DNA of 64,000 bases from Microvirga sp. Lineage in GTDB: Bacteria > Pseudomonadota > Alphaproteobacteria > Rhizobiales > Beijerinckiaceae. Below the pieces are notes generated by a model that was given only the letters and a program-made list of their open reading frames with translations, was not told where the DNA came from and did no database searches. The stretch is from assembly GCA_022241475.1 (NCBI GenBank), contig JAKOMT010000007.1:1-64000 (forward strand), read 5' to 3'. Shown piece after piece: positions 1-9,428 of this stretch. Position 1 is the first letter of the stretch. The number at the start of each line of letters is the position of its first letter. The translations under genes were made by a program, and so were the position numbers.

Positions 1-1
1 C

Positions 2-238
<237 letters not shown>

Positions 239-253
239 CCCGCAAGACAGTCG

Positions 254-302
254 CTGAGGGGAGGGCCAGGGTGGGGTTTTTCGCGCGAATGCGCGAAGCC
301 GC
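254..302 (+). repeat. Half copy of GC-rich palindromic repeat, interrupted by the IS110 element
   Basis: It begins with CTGAGGGGAGGG, then GGGTGGGG and TTTTTCGCGCG. It matches the reverse strand of the 3' module of the copies at 46317-46474 and 31990-32206, including a trailing GCGCGAA hairpin. The mirror half (CCCTCCCC) expected to the left is missing and is replaced by IS sequence, so the element appears to have inserted at the centre of the palindrome. Confidence 0.65.
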
Positions 303-310
303 CACAGCCG

Positions 311-2350
311 TCATTTCGGCAGTTGACCATCCGATGGCGTCCAGTCGAAACGCATCTCCATATTGGCCCGCCCGACTTCGACGAACATCTCGGGGGGTAT
401 CGACGCCGGGCGCTCTGGATCCGTCGGCCCCTCGCGCCTGACGACGAAGCCCATGCGCTCCCAGAGCGTGATCATGTTCGTGATGCCGTCCCAGTAGCTG
501 GCGTTGGCGTGGTAGCCGATGCCTGCGACGCCGCGCGACCAGGGGACGCGGTTCTCGAAGAAGCGCACGCGCTGCTCGGGCGCGAGGTCGTCCCGCATCG
601 CCTGCTCATAGTAGCGCTCGGGCAGCACGTCGATCGGCAGGAGCGCCGGCCACCAGATCGCGGTCGGGAAGTCCTCCTGCATGTTCACCTGCTGACAGCT
701 GAATGCGTCGCACTGCCAGGGCAGGCCCATCCAGCGCGTCAGATCGCCGGGCGCCTGCCGTCCGATGGGCGGCGGCGCGCCGTTTCCGCCGTTGAAGGCG
801 GTTTCCGGCGTGAGCAGGCGGCCGACATTCTGGATCAGGCTCTCGCGCTCGCCGAGCGCGATCCGGAACGGCTCGGAAGACTGGCCGTGCGCCTTCGCGT
901 ACATCGCGCGCAGGCGAAGATAGTAGGTCAGCTCCACGCCGGGATGGAACGCCCCGCCGGAGCAGGGCTCGAGCGCCGCTTCGGTGAGCGCGCCCGGCTG
1001 GAGCGTGACGTCGATATCCTCGAGCGACGTGATGGCCTCCCTCGTCGCATCGCCGAGATCGTCGACGAAATCGCCCTCCGCCCAGCGCTCCAGACAGGAA
1101 TATTGCAGCTCTGGAAACTGGAACCACTGCAGCGGACTGCCGTCGTAGTTGATCCCGTCGCCCACCATGTAGGGCATCTTCAGGCGCTCTTCCTTGAACG
1201 CCTCCGGGCCCAGGTTGCGGGGGTTGCGGAACTTCTCGAAGACCGAGCGCCGGAACTCCGCCTCGGCAGGGCTCGGATCGGCGAGCCGCGCGAGATAGGC
1301 GGGATCGGAAAAATCGCCGACGTTCAGCCAGCCCTGCCGGAGGTTGGCGGCCGAGGCGACCCACTCCATCAGGGCGAGGCGGCGGAAGGTCGGATAGATA
1401 TGCTTCCGGAACGACAGCGGCGAAGCGGGAGCCACGCTCCACCCCTCCTTGACGTTGAGATCCTCGATCACGTCGTAGAGGGTCGTCACCGGCGGGATCT
1501 CGGGCGCGAAATTCGGGCCGACGCAGGCGACCCAGCCGTGATCCGCGTCGAGCGTCCTGCCGTCGGGCAGGCTCACACGGGCGCGCACCGGACCGTCGCA
1601 CCAGTCGTCGCGCCAGCCGTCATTGTCGGCGAAGCTCGTGATCGGGCTGGAGACGGGGCTGTTCGAGACGCCGTCGGCCGGGAAGACGAGAAGCCGGCCG
1701 CGCTCGTCCGTCCGCAGATGGCCGAGCCCGACGGGCTGCGTCGCGTAGAATACGCCGCCCATGGCGTAGCGCGGATCATCGCCCTCGCCGTTGGTCGCGG
1801 CGCCCGCGATCGTGGTCAGACCGCCATCGATGACGAGCATCCTCTCACGCTCGGCGTCGGTGACGAAATACTGGTTCCGCATCTGGCCTGGCAAGCCGGG
1901 CGCCAGCTCGCCGTTGTCGAGGGGATTGTTGAAGCCGTACCAGGCCGCCTTGGTGTTGGCGACATGGACGCTCCATTCGATCTCGGCGTCGTCGGCGGTC
2001 AATTCGCCGATCACCCGCTCCTCGTCGTCGAAAGCGTAGATGCGGAAGCGCTGGACCTGCTTCTTGATCGATTCCTCGCCGTCCTTGAATCCGCCCTCGG
2101 GCGTCGGCGGCAGGCCGGGCACTTCCGGGGCGAGAAACCACTGGGGCGAGCCGCCGACGCGGCAGATTCCGATGGCCGGATAGATTCCCACCCGCGCGAC
2201 GCGCGCGCCGGGCGGGGCCGCGACGGCGACGGCGCTCGCGATCGCTGCGCGCGGAGGCAAGGGAAAGCCGAGCGCCAGCGCGCCGGCGCCTGCTCCCGCC
2301 AGAAAATCCCGACGCCTCATCCCACCGCCACGTCCCTGCCCGTCAGCCAT
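311..2350 (-). CDS. LodA/GoxA-like cysteine tryptophylquinone oxidase (amino-acid oxidase family), Tat-type leader
   Basis: The 679-residue protein belongs to the LodA/GoxA family, whose members oxidatively deaminate amino acids (for example the lysine epsilon-amine) and release H2O2. Two features show this: the motif PWQCDAFSC at about residues 543-552 gives the Asp-x3-Cys pair known in LodA (D512/C516), and Trp residues lie 68 and 78 positions downstream (W620, W630), either of which could form the Cys-Trp quinone. The N-terminus has MRRRDFLAGAGAGALALG, a twin-arginine-like signal. I start at ATG 2350, behind a run of Gs; a TTG 21 bp upstream is open but lacks a site. Substrate is unknown. 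The usual flavoprotein partner LodB is not in the window. Confidence 0.8.
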   Translation of the reverse strand: MADGQGRGGGMRRRDFLAGAGAGALALGFPLPPRAAIASAVAVAAPPGARVARVGIYPAIGICRVGGSPQWFLAPEVPGLPPTPEGGFKDGEESIKKQVQRFRIYAFDDEERVIGELTADDAEIEWSVHVANTKAAWYGFNNPLDNGELAPGLPGQMRNQYFVTDAERERMLVIDGGLTTIAGAATNGEGDDPRYAMGGVFYATQPVGLGHLRTDERGRLLVFPADGVSNSPVSSPITSFADNDGWRDDWCDGPVRARVSLPDGRTLDADHGWVACVGPNFAPEIPPVTTLYDVIEDLNVKEGWSVAPASPLSFRKHIYPTFRRLALMEWVASAANLRQGWLNVGDFSDPAYLARLADPSPAEAEFRRSVFEKFRNPRNLGPEAFKEERLKMPYMVGDGINYDGSPLQWFQFPELQYSCLERWAEGDFVDDLGDATREAITSLEDIDVTLQPGALTEAALEPCSGGAFHPGVELTYYLRLRAMYAKAHGQSSEPFRIALGERESLIQNVGRLLTPETAFNGGNGAPPPIGRQAPGDLTRWMGLPWQCDAFSCQQVNMQEDFPTAIWWPALLPIDVLPERYYEQAMRDDLAPEQRVRFFENRVPWSRGVAGIGYHANASYWDGITNMITLWERMGFVVRREGPTDPERPASIPPEMFVEVGRANMEMRFDWTPSDGQLPK

Positions 2351-2395
2351 CGAATACCCCCCCAAATTCAATTTTAAATTGCATAAATCACGTCA

Positions 2396-2422
2396 AAACG
2401 CCGAAACGCCCCCGATTCGGCG
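2396..2422 (-). terminator. Rho-independent terminator of the amidohydrolase gene
   Basis: A 7-bp stem (CGCCGAA 2399-2405 / TTCGGCG 2416-2422) has a 10-nt loop. On the minus strand it is followed by TTTT at 2395-2398. It lies 58 bp past the amidohydrolase stop and upstream of the LodA-like gene, so it separates the two transcripts. Confidence 0.6.
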
Positions 2423-2479
2423 TAAGAATAACACCTCAAGTAGTAAACGAAAGCTTGCTGTCGCGTGTCGCCCCAGGGC

Positions 2480-3685
2480 TCACGGGGCGGCCGCGAGCGC
2501 CGCGCCGTCGCGCGCCACCACTCGCCCGCCCTTGACGACGAGGCGTGCGGGGCTCGCGTCCATCGCGACCTCGGCCAGGGTCTCGACGTCGAGGAGAACG
2601 AGATCGGCGACGGCGCCCTCGACGAGGCGATGATCGTCGCGGCCCAGCACGCGCGCGCTCTCCGTCGTCACCAGCCGGACCGCGAGTTCGAGTTCGTCGT
2701 CGGCGCGCAGATCCTGCTTCATGCAGATGATCCGGGCGCGGTCGCGCATGTCGGGACGCGCGCTCGGTTTCCAGGCGTCGCGCACGCCGTCGCAGCCCGC
2801 GCCGACACGAACGCCGGCGTCGAGCAGCCGCGTCAGCGGGGGAATGTCGCGCGACGGCGCGCCCGTCGTCACGATGGCCACGTCGAGTTCAGCGAGCTCG
2901 TCGATCATCCGCCCGACGCGGACATGGTCGCGCAGGCCGAGATAGAAGGCGTGGCTGATCGTGACGCGGCCCTGCATGCCGAGCGCCCTGGTCCGCTCGC
3001 AGATCAGCGCCGCCGTGAACGCCCCGAGATCGCCCGCTTCGTGCAGATGGATGTCGATCGGACGCCCGAAGCGCCCGGCCAGATCGAAGACGGCGTCGAG
3101 ACTGGCTTTCGGATCGCGGTCGATCCCGCACGGGTCGAGCCCGCCGACGAGGTCCGCGCCCATGCGCAAGGCCTCTTCAAGCAGCGCGAGCGTGCCGGGC
3201 CGCACGACGAGCCCGGATTGCGGGAAGGCGACGATCTCGATCTCGACCTCCCCCCTCAGCGCCTCGCGCGTCGCGAGAACGCCCTCGACCATCCGCAGGC
3301 CGTTGTCGGTGTCGATGTCGACGTGGCTGCGGATCAGGCTCGTTCCCGTCGCGATCAGGGCCGTCGCGTGGCGCATGGACTGGACATGCGGGTCGATCGC
3401 CGGATCGGCCCGAAGACGCCGCTCGTTCTCGATCATGCGCATCAGGTCGGCGCCGACATTGTTGACGTGCCAGCCGCGCCCCATCAACGTCTTGTCGAGA
3501 TGGGTGTGGGCGTCGACGAAGCCGGGGAGCGCGACCGCCCCGTTCGCGTCTTCCTCGGGCACGCCGTCCGCGACGATTCCCGGCGCGATGCGCGCCACGC
3601 GCCCGTCGCGGATCAGGACGTCGGCGCGCTCGCCCCCCATGGGGCGCGCGTCTCGGATGAGGAGATCGGCGCCGGGACCCGTCAT
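2480..3685 (-). CDS. Amidohydrolase, cytosine-deaminase-like
   Basis: A 401-residue metal-dependent amidohydrolase of the CodA-like type. Seen: LPGFVDAHTHLDKTL (HxH metal ligands near residue 65), DIHLHEAGD, ISHAFYLG and GCDGVRDAWKP (the late catalytic Asp), with a small beta domain at each end. Such enzymes deaminate or hydrolyse cytosine-like heterocycles and cyclic ureides; the substrate here is open. Its ATG (3685) overlaps the TGA of the MFS gene (ATGA), so the two are translationally coupled, suggesting uptake followed by deamination of one compound. A terminator follows at 2396-2422. Confidence 0.85.
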   Translation of the reverse strand: MTGPGADLLIRDARPMGGERADVLIRDGRVARIAPGIVADGVPEEDANGAVALPGFVDAHTHLDKTLMGRGWHVNNVGADLMRMIENERRLRADPAIDPHVQSMRHATALIATGTSLIRSHVDIDTDNGLRMVEGVLATREALRGEVEIEIVAFPQSGLVVRPGTLALLEEALRMGADLVGGLDPCGIDRDPKASLDAVFDLAGRFGRPIDIHLHEAGDLGAFTAALICERTRALGMQGRVTISHAFYLGLRDHVRVGRMIDELAELDVAIVTTGAPSRDIPPLTRLLDAGVRVGAGCDGVRDAWKPSARPDMRDRARIICMKQDLRADDELELAVRLVTTESARVLGRDDHRLVEGAVADLVLLDVETLAEVAMDASPARLVVKGGRVVARDGAALAAAP

Positions 3686-4941
3686 GCCGGCCTTGCGTTC
3701 ATGGCGCGCTCCTCGACCGGGAGGTGGACCAGCGCCGAGAAGGCCCCGGCTCCGACGCCGAACCACCAGACCATCGTGTAGTCGCCGTAGACGTCGTAGA
3801 GCGCGCCGCCGAGCCAGACGCCGACGAAGCTGCCGAGCTGGTGGGAGAAGAAGACGATCCCGTAGAGCGTCCCCATGTAGCGCAGGCCGTAGATATGGGC
3901 GATCAGCCCCGAGGTCAGCGGCACGGTGGCGAGCCAGAGCGCGCCCATGGCGGCGGAGAAGATCAGCACCGATTCCGGCGTGATCGGGTTCATGATGAAC
4001 GCCGCCGCGACGACGGTGCGCGCGGCGTAGACGCCGGCCAGCAGATACTTCTTCGAATAGCGCTTGCCGGCCCAGCCGGCGATGATGCAGCCCGCGATGT
4101 TGAACAGGCCGATCAGCGAGATCGCGACCGCGCCCAGCGCCGAGGTGGTGGTGATCCCCATATTCGAGAGCATGCCGCCCGGCATGATCGGCCCGCACAT
4201 TTCCGTCACCAGCGCGGGGAAATGCGCGGTGATGAAGGCGAGCTGGTAGCCGCAGGAGAAGAAGCCCAGGAAGATCAGCGAAAACGACGGGTCCTTGAAC
4301 GCCTGCGTCAGGGCGCTGCCCATCGATTGCTGGAGTTCGGCGCGGCTCGCCGGGGCCGGCGCGCGCATCAGCGGCAGCGCGAGGAGCGAGGCGATCACGA
4401 TTCCCGCGAAGATGAGGAACACGATCTGCCACGAGTAGAAGCCGAGGAGGAATTCCGCGAGCGGCGCGCCGATCACCTGGCCGCCGGAACCCGCCGCCGT
4501 GGCGATGCCGAGCGCCAGCGAGCGGTTCGCGTCCGACGCCGCGCGGCCGACCACCGCCAGAATGACGCCGAAGCCCGTTCCCGCGATGCCGAACCCGACG
4601 AGGATTTCGAGGAGCTGATGCGCCCCGGGCGTCACGGCGAAGGACGAGAGCACGAGCCCGGCCGCGTAGAAGATCGCGCCGAGGATGATCGCTCGCCGGT
4701 CGCCGAAGCGCTCCGCGAAGGCGCCGAACAGCGGCTGGCCGATGCCCCAGGCGAGGTTCTGGATCGCGATGGCGAGGCTGAACTCGGCGCGCAGCCAGCC
4801 GAACTCTTCCGCGATCGGAATCTGGAAGACGCCGAAGCTCGCGCGGACCGCGAAACTGAGGAGGATGATGATGCAGCCGCCGATCAGGACGGGGGTGATC
4901 AGCGGAGCCCGAGCCGGGCTTGCGAGGGTCGTCGGCGACAT
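3682..4941 (-). CDS. MFS transporter, monocarboxylate/oxalate-formate antiporter-like
   Basis: A 419-residue membrane protein with about 12 hydrophobic segments, starting at LITPVLIGGCIIILLSFAVR. The loop-2 motif GQPLFGAFAERFGDRRAI is typical of MFS and the GxG-rich helix 5 resembles antiporters. Its layout resembles the MCT/oxalate:formate group, which carries small organic anions, but substrate assignment from sequence is weak. First gene of a two-gene operon with the downstream amidohydrolase. The start ATG at 4941 is preceded by a GAGCGAGAC sequence. Confidence 0.85.
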   Translation of the reverse strand: MSPTTLASPARAPLITPVLIGGCIIILLSFAVRASFGVFQIPIAEEFGWLRAEFSLAIAIQNLAWGIGQPLFGAFAERFGDRRAIILGAIFYAAGLVLSSFAVTPGAHQLLEILVGFGIAGTGFGVILAVVGRAASDANRSLALGIATAAGSGGQVIGAPLAEFLLGFYSWQIVFLIFAGIVIASLLALPLMRAPAPASRAELQQSMGSALTQAFKDPSFSLIFLGFFSCGYQLAFITAHFPALVTEMCGPIMPGGMLSNMGITTTSALGAVAISLIGLFNIAGCIIAGWAGKRYSKKYLLAGVYAARTVVAAAFIMNPITPESVLIFSAAMGALWLATVPLTSGLIAHIYGLRYMGTLYGIVFFSHQLGSFVGVWLGGALYDVYGDYTMVWWFGVGAGAFSALVHLPVEERAMNARPA

Positions 4942-5177
4942 CGTGCGTCTCGCTCTGGGCGCGCGGCGGGCACTGGTCCGCAGCGCGGAATCTCCACCCT
5001 GAGGACGACGGAGGAGACGTCCGGTGTCAAGGCGGGTTTGCGAATAGCAGGTAGCGAGAAAATGCGGGCGTGACCGGGTCGGGCCAAGGCCAAGGTCGCA
5101 TTATGGCCGGGAAATCTCCCCAATAGACCCGGATTCGAGTCGCCCCACGGTCGCATTCACCCCGTTGAAACCGCCCC

Positions 5178-5217
5178 AGCCGCGCGAAGGATGCGCGGCT
5201 TCGCGTTTCAATGGAGG
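5178..5217 (+). promoter_or_regulatory. Two mutually exclusive hairpins in front of the M15 peptidase RBS
   Basis: Stem 1 pairs AGCCGCGC (5178-5185) with GCGCGGCT (5193-5200). Stem 2 pairs CGCGAAG (5183-5189) with CTTCGCG (5199-5205). They share bases and cannot form together. The ribosome site GGAGG lies at 5213-5217, eight bases past stem 2. A role in control is inference. Confidence 0.4.
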
Positions 5218-5227
5218 CATCGAACTC

Positions 5228-5761
5228 ATGCGTCGAATTTTCGTCGCGATCCGTCCGCCCACAGTCGCCCTCGCCGCGCTTGCGGCGGTCGTCGTTTCGC
5301 CCGCTCTCGCCGCGACGGAGGATTCCACTCTCGTCCCGGCGCATATCGCCACGCAGGTCACGCCCGTCGACGAAGAAACGCGTACGGCGAACCTCGACGC
5401 CGGCGCCCTGAAGGACGACGAGGCCGCCGCCCGGCCGCGCGCGACCGACGCCCCGATCGCGACGCGCGACTCGGCCCCGACGCATTGTCTGCCCGGCGCT
5501 CTGATGCGCGTCCTGACCGAGGTCGCCGAGCGCTTCGGTGACGTGTCGGTCCAATCCACCCACCGCTCGCACACGCGCAACGCCCGCGCGGGCGGCGCGC
5601 GCCGTTCGCTTCATCTGGATTGCCGCGCCGTCGATTTTCGCGTGAAGGGCGACGGACGCGCCGTCCTCACCTTCCTGCGCGACCACGGGGAGGTCGGCGG
5701 CGTCAAGCGCTACCGGAACGGCCTTTTTCACATCGACGACGGCGCGCCGCGCAGCTGGTGA
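5228..5761 (+). CDS. Exported M15-type D,D-peptidase-like protein (YcbK/DUF882-like)
   Basis: A 177-residue precursor with a signal peptide (residues 1 to about 28, hydrophobic core TVALAALAAVVVSPALA). The C-terminal domain has the zinc ligands of M15 peptidases: SLHLDCRAVD (H129, D136) and FHID (H168). In family members these cut D-amino-acid bonds of cell-wall peptides in the periplasm. The middle, residues 30-85, is acidic, Ala-rich and probably disordered. I start at ATG 5228 behind GGAGG rather than the upstream in-frame codon at 5165. It stands alone between divergent and same-strand neighbours. Confidence 0.75.
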   Translation: MRRIFVAIRPPTVALAALAAVVVSPALAATEDSTLVPAHIATQVTPVDEETRTANLDAGALKDDEAAARPRATDAPIATRDSAPTHCLPGALMRVLTEVAERFGDVSVQSTHRSHTRNARAGGARRSLHLDCRAVDFRVKGDGRAVLTFLRDHGEVGGVKRYRNGLFHIDDGAPRSW

Positions 5762-5893
5762 GGCGCCTCGCAGCGTCGCTCGCGTAACCGCTTAAGGCTT
5801 GCGTAATCGCGCCGTCTTATCGTGCGATACCGGCGATCGGATCACGGGCCGGGCTCCGGCGACGAAAATCGCCTGCGGGAGACGTTGGGCGCG

Positions 5894-7045
5894 ATGCCGA
5901 AAACGGGCGAAGGAGCTGCGGGCCTCTGGCGTGGCGAGCGCCGCGATCTGGACGCGATGCGCCGCGACGCCGAGGCGTGGGACGCCCTGGAGCGCGCGCC
6001 GCTCTCGCCGAACCCGTTCTACGCGCGCGGGGCGATGGAGGCTTTCGCCCTGTCGGGCGCTGCGTGGCCGCCCGATCTCGGTTTCGCCTGCATCCTCCAC
6101 GCCGATCGGCTCGTCGCGCTTCTGCCGGTCGCGCGGGACGCGACCGTCTGTGGCTGGGGACGGGCGGCCGCCGCCTACGCCTCCCCGTTCACGACGCTGT
6201 CGACCCCGCTCGTCGCGCGCGACGCGCCCGACGGCTGGGCCGACGAACTTCTCGCGCTGATCCTCGGCCTCGCGTCCGGCTCCTGCATGGTCCTGCCGCG
6301 CCTCGCGGTGGAGACCGAGGCGGGCTCGGCGATGCTGGCGTCTGCGCGTCGAAGCGGTTCGGCCCACGGGCTGCTCGACGCCTTCGCGCGTCCGGTGGCG
6401 ACGCCCGCCGCCGATTACGCGACCTTCGCGCAGCGCGCCTACGGAAAGAGCCGGCGCAAGAGTCTGCGCCGACTGCGCAACGGCCTCGCCGGACAGGGCG
6501 TTGTTTCCTGCGACGTCCTGACCGGCGATTTCGGGACTGCGGTCGAGGACTTTCTCGCGCTGGAGAGCAGCGGCTGGAAAGGCCGGCGCGGGACGGCGCT
6601 CGCGGACGATCCGCGCGCGACGGCGATGCTGCGCGCGCTCTTCGGCGATGCGGCCACGTCCGCGACCCGCCGCGTCGATCGGCTGATGGTCGACGGGCGC
6701 CCTGTCGCGATGTCGATGAGCCTCGTCCAGGACGGCGTCGCCGTACTTTGGAAAACCGCCTTTGACGAAAGCCTGCGACGGTTCGCGCCGGGAATCGTGC
6801 TCGAGGACGAGATCGTCGCGCGGCTTCACGAAGAGCCGGATCTGCGCCGCCTCGATTCCTGCGCGACGTCGGCGACCGCTCTCGACGCGCTCTACGACGA
6901 GCGCGAGACGATCGCCGATCTCGTGATCTGCCGCGGCCCCGCGGGTCCGGCCCGTCTGGCCGTCGAGGCCGCGCGACGACGCGCGCGGGACGCCGCCCGG
7001 GATCTCGTCCGGACCATGCGCGACAGGGTTCGCGGCCGCTCATGA
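5894..7045 (+). CDS. CelD/BcsL-type GNAT acetyltransferase
   Basis: A 383-residue protein of the CelD/BcsL (acetyltransferase_6, FemAB-like double GNAT) group. Typical stretches are NPFYARGAMEAFA near the N-terminus, the basic GKSRRKSLRRLRNGL, then FLALESSGWKGRRGTAL and WKTAFDESLRRFAPGIVLEDE in the second GNAT half. The family has been linked to polysaccharide export and envelope modification, but the acceptor is unknown. The start is uncertain: ATG 5894 is used; GTG 5822 would add 24 residues with no family-like content. The Arg-rich tail suggests contact with nucleic acid or membrane. Confidence 0.75.
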   Translation: MPKTGEGAAGLWRGERRDLDAMRRDAEAWDALERAPLSPNPFYARGAMEAFALSGAAWPPDLGFACILHADRLVALLPVARDATVCGWGRAAAAYASPFTTLSTPLVARDAPDGWADELLALILGLASGSCMVLPRLAVETEAGSAMLASARRSGSAHGLLDAFARPVATPAADYATFAQRAYGKSRRKSLRRLRNGLAGQGVVSCDVLTGDFGTAVEDFLALESSGWKGRRGTALADDPRATAMLRALFGDAATSATRRVDRLMVDGRPVAMSMSLVQDGVAVLWKTAFDESLRRFAPGIVLEDEIVARLHEEPDLRRLDSCATSATALDALYDERETIADLVICRGPAGPARLAVEAARRRARDAARDLVRTMRDRVRGRS

Positions 7046-7052
7046 GGAGTCT

Positions 7053-7556
7053 TCAGCCGCCCTGGCCCTCGCGCCAGCCGACGACGGCCTCGGGCTTCGC
7101 GTCGATCGACGGAAAATAGGGCTTCAGGTCGAGGAGGGGCGTGCCGTCGAGGCAATCGAGCCCGCGCACGGTCAGGACGCACCCTTCGATTTCCACGAGT
7201 TCGGCGACGGACAGCGCGATCGGATTGGGTCGCGCCGGGCTGCGCAGCGCGAATACGCCGCGCGCCTCGCCGTAATGGCGCGGTCGCTGAACGACGATGT
7301 CGCGAGGAGCCCGGTCCATGAAGTACAGAACGATCACGTGCGAACAGGTCGCGAGATCGGCGAGCCCCGCCTCGTAGCGCGGATCGAGATGGACGCGGCA
7401 GAGCGCATCGGAGCCCGCCGGATTCTTCGGGCATTCCGAGCGCTCCCGCCATGGGGTCTCGATCCGCCCGATGAAATAGAGACCCGCATCGAAGCGCTCC
7501 GGCAACGCGACCGCCGTCTCGCCCTCGCGCAGTCCGAATTCCCGATGATCGCTCAA
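7053..7556 (-). CDS. trmO: tRNA (N6-threonylcarbamoyladenosine37-N6)-methyltransferase TrmO-like
   Basis: A 167-residue protein of the UPF0066/TsaA-like family. TrmO methylates t6A37 in ANN-decoding tRNAs using SAM. Seen: FIGRIETPW near the start, GVFALRSPARPNPIALSV (the SAM-binding core) and CLDGTPLLDLKPYFP at the end. The start is TTG at 7556, supported by GAGGG six bases upstream; no ATG lies nearby. It converges with the acetyltransferase gene. Confidence 0.85.
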   Translation of the reverse strand: MSDHREFGLREGETAVALPERFDAGLYFIGRIETPWRERSECPKNPAGSDALCRVHLDPRYEAGLADLATCSHVIVLYFMDRAPRDIVVQRPRHYGEARGVFALRSPARPNPIALSVAELVEIEGCVLTVRGLDCLDGTPLLDLKPYFPSIDAKPEAVVGWREGQGG

Positions 7557-7691
7557 TCAACGCCCTCGTGCTCGACTAACGCCGTCTGGGAGCATACCCG
7601 ATCGCCGCCGCGATGGGAGAGGTCGATCCCGCGACATTGACAGCGCCGTCGCTTCCGGCACGCTTGCTGCGATCGAGCGGCGGAGGTTCAC

Positions 7692-9425
7692 ATGGCGACG
7701 AGGGACATGAGCGAGCGCGGCGACGGGGCCTCGCGTCTCGCCCGGCGCATCGCGCAGGGACGCGGGGCCGAGCCTGCGGACCTCGTCATCGCCGACGTGC
7801 GCCTGTTCGATCTCGTCACCGGAGAGCTGGTCGCGACCGACATCGCCATTTGCGGAGATACGATCGTCGCGACCTACGGGCGCTTCGAGGGCCGCCGGCG
7901 CGTCGAGGGGCGCGGCCGGATCGCCGTCCCGGGCTTCATCGACACGCATCTGCACGTCGAATCCTCGCTCGTCACGCCCCTCGAATTCGATCGCTGCGTC
8001 CTGCCCCACGGCGTGACGACGGCGATCTGCGATCCGCACGAGATGGCGAACGTTCTGGGGACGGCGGCGTTCGATTATTTTCTCGCCTGCGCGCGCGAGA
8101 CGATCATGGATCTGCGGGTGCAGCTTTCGAGCTGCGTACCGGCGACGGATCTCGAAACGTCGGGCGCGGAGATCGACGCCGCAGCGCTGGCGCGCTACCG
8201 CGACGACCCGAAAGTCATCGGCCTCGCCGAATTCATGAACTTCCCCGGCGTGATCAACGCCGATCCGGGTTGCCTCGCCAAGCTCGCCGGCTTCGAGGGC
8301 GGCCACATCGACGGCCACGCGCCGCTCCTGCGCGGGCGCGATCTCGACGGCTACATCGCCGCCGGCGTGCGAACCGAGCACGAGGCGACGACGGCTGAGG
8401 AAGCGCTCGAAAAGATGCGCAAGGGCATGACGATCCTGATCCGCGAGGGTTCGGTCTCGAAGGATCTGCACGCGCTCGCGCCGCTGCTCGACCTCGAAAC
8501 CTCGGCCTTCATGGCGTTCTGCACGGACGACCGCAATCCGCTCGACATCGCGGAGGAAGGGCATCTCGATCATCTGATCCGCACGGCGATCGCGTTGGGC
8601 CGCCCGCCGCTCGCCGTCTACCGCGCCGCATCCCTCACCGCGGCGAGCGCCTTCGGCCTGCGCGACCGGGGCCTGATCTCGCCCGGGCGGCGGGCGGATA
8701 TCGCGCTGCTCGACGATCTGGCGGAATGCCGGGTGTCGGACGTCTTCAGCGCCGGGCGTCTCGTCGACGAGGCGCTGTTCGCGACCCGCGGGCGGGTCGC
8801 GCCGATCGGCCGCGACAGCATGAAGGCGCCGACGGTTGCGGGCGCCGATTTCCGCGTCCCGGCGGTCGCGGGCGCCTTCCCGGTGATCGGCGTGATCCCC
8901 GGCAAGATCATCACCGAGCACCTGCGCCTGACGCTTCCCGTCGAGGACGGGGCGCATGTCGCCGATCCGGAGCAGGACGTCGCCAAGGTCGCCGTCGTCG
9001 AGCGCCACGGGCGCAACGGCAATATCGGGCGCGGTTTCGTGAAGGGCTTCGGCATGACGCGCGGCGCCATCGCCTCGTCGGTCGGCCACGACAGCCACAA
9101 CGTTACGATCGTGGGCGCCGACGATTCCGACATGGCGCTCGCGGCGAACCGGCTCGGCGAGATCGGCGGCGGCTTCGTCGTCGCGCAAGGCGGGCGCGTG
9201 CTCGCGGAGTTGTCCCTGCCCATCGCCGGGCTGATGAGCGAGGAGCCGTTCGAGCGCGTGCGCGACGCGCTCGGTCCCTTGCGCGAAGCCGCGCGCGCGC
9301 TCGGCGTCACGCTGGCGGAGCCGTTCCTGCAGGTGGCGTTCCTGCCGCTACCCGTGATACCGCATCTGAAGATCTCGGATCGCGGGCTCGTCGACGTGGA
9401 CCGCTTCGCGCTGATCGAGCCGTGA
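7692..9425 (+). CDS. ade: Adenine deaminase
   Basis: A 577-residue amidohydrolase that converts adenine to hypoxanthine and ammonia in purine salvage. Motifs: [12 protein letters not shown] (H86, H88), [28 protein letters not shown], and a C-terminal domain with [28 protein letters not shown] and FVKGF, all typical of bacterial Ade of 560-600 residues. ATG 7692 follows GGAGG at good spacing. The gene converges with the TRAP transporter, three bases apart. Confidence 0.93.
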   Translation: MATRDMSERGDGASRLARRIAQGRGAEPADLVIADVRLFDLVTGELVATDIAICGDTIVATYGRFEGRRRVEGRGRIAVPGFIDTHLHVESSLVTPLEFDRCVLPHGVTTAICDPHEMANVLGTAAFDYFLACARETIMDLRVQLSSCVPATDLETSGAEIDAAALARYRDDPKVIGLAEFMNFPGVINADPGCLAKLAGFEGGHIDGHAPLLRGRDLDGYIAAGVRTEHEATTAEEALEKMRKGMTILIREGSVSKDLHALAPLLDLETSAFMAFCTDDRNPLDIAEEGHLDHLIRTAIALGRPPLAVYRAASLTAASAFGLRDRGLISPGRRADIALLDDLAECRVSDVFSAGRLVDEALFATRGRVAPIGRDSMKAPTVAGADFRVPAVAGAFPVIGVIPGKIITEHLRLTLPVEDGAHVADPEQDVAKVAVVERHGRNGNIGRGFVKGFGMTRGAIASSVGHDSHNVTIVGADDSDMALAANRLGEIGGGFVVAQGGRVLAELSLPIAGLMSEEPFERVRDALGPLREAARALGVTLAEPFLQVAFLPLPVIPHLKISDRGLVDVDRFALIEP

Positions 9426-9428
9426 GGC

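Noticed and set aside
323..2377. Long open frame on the plus strand opposite the LodA-like gene
   Set aside because: High-GC antisense shadow; no ribosome site or protein-like pattern, and the minus-strand frame has clear motifs.
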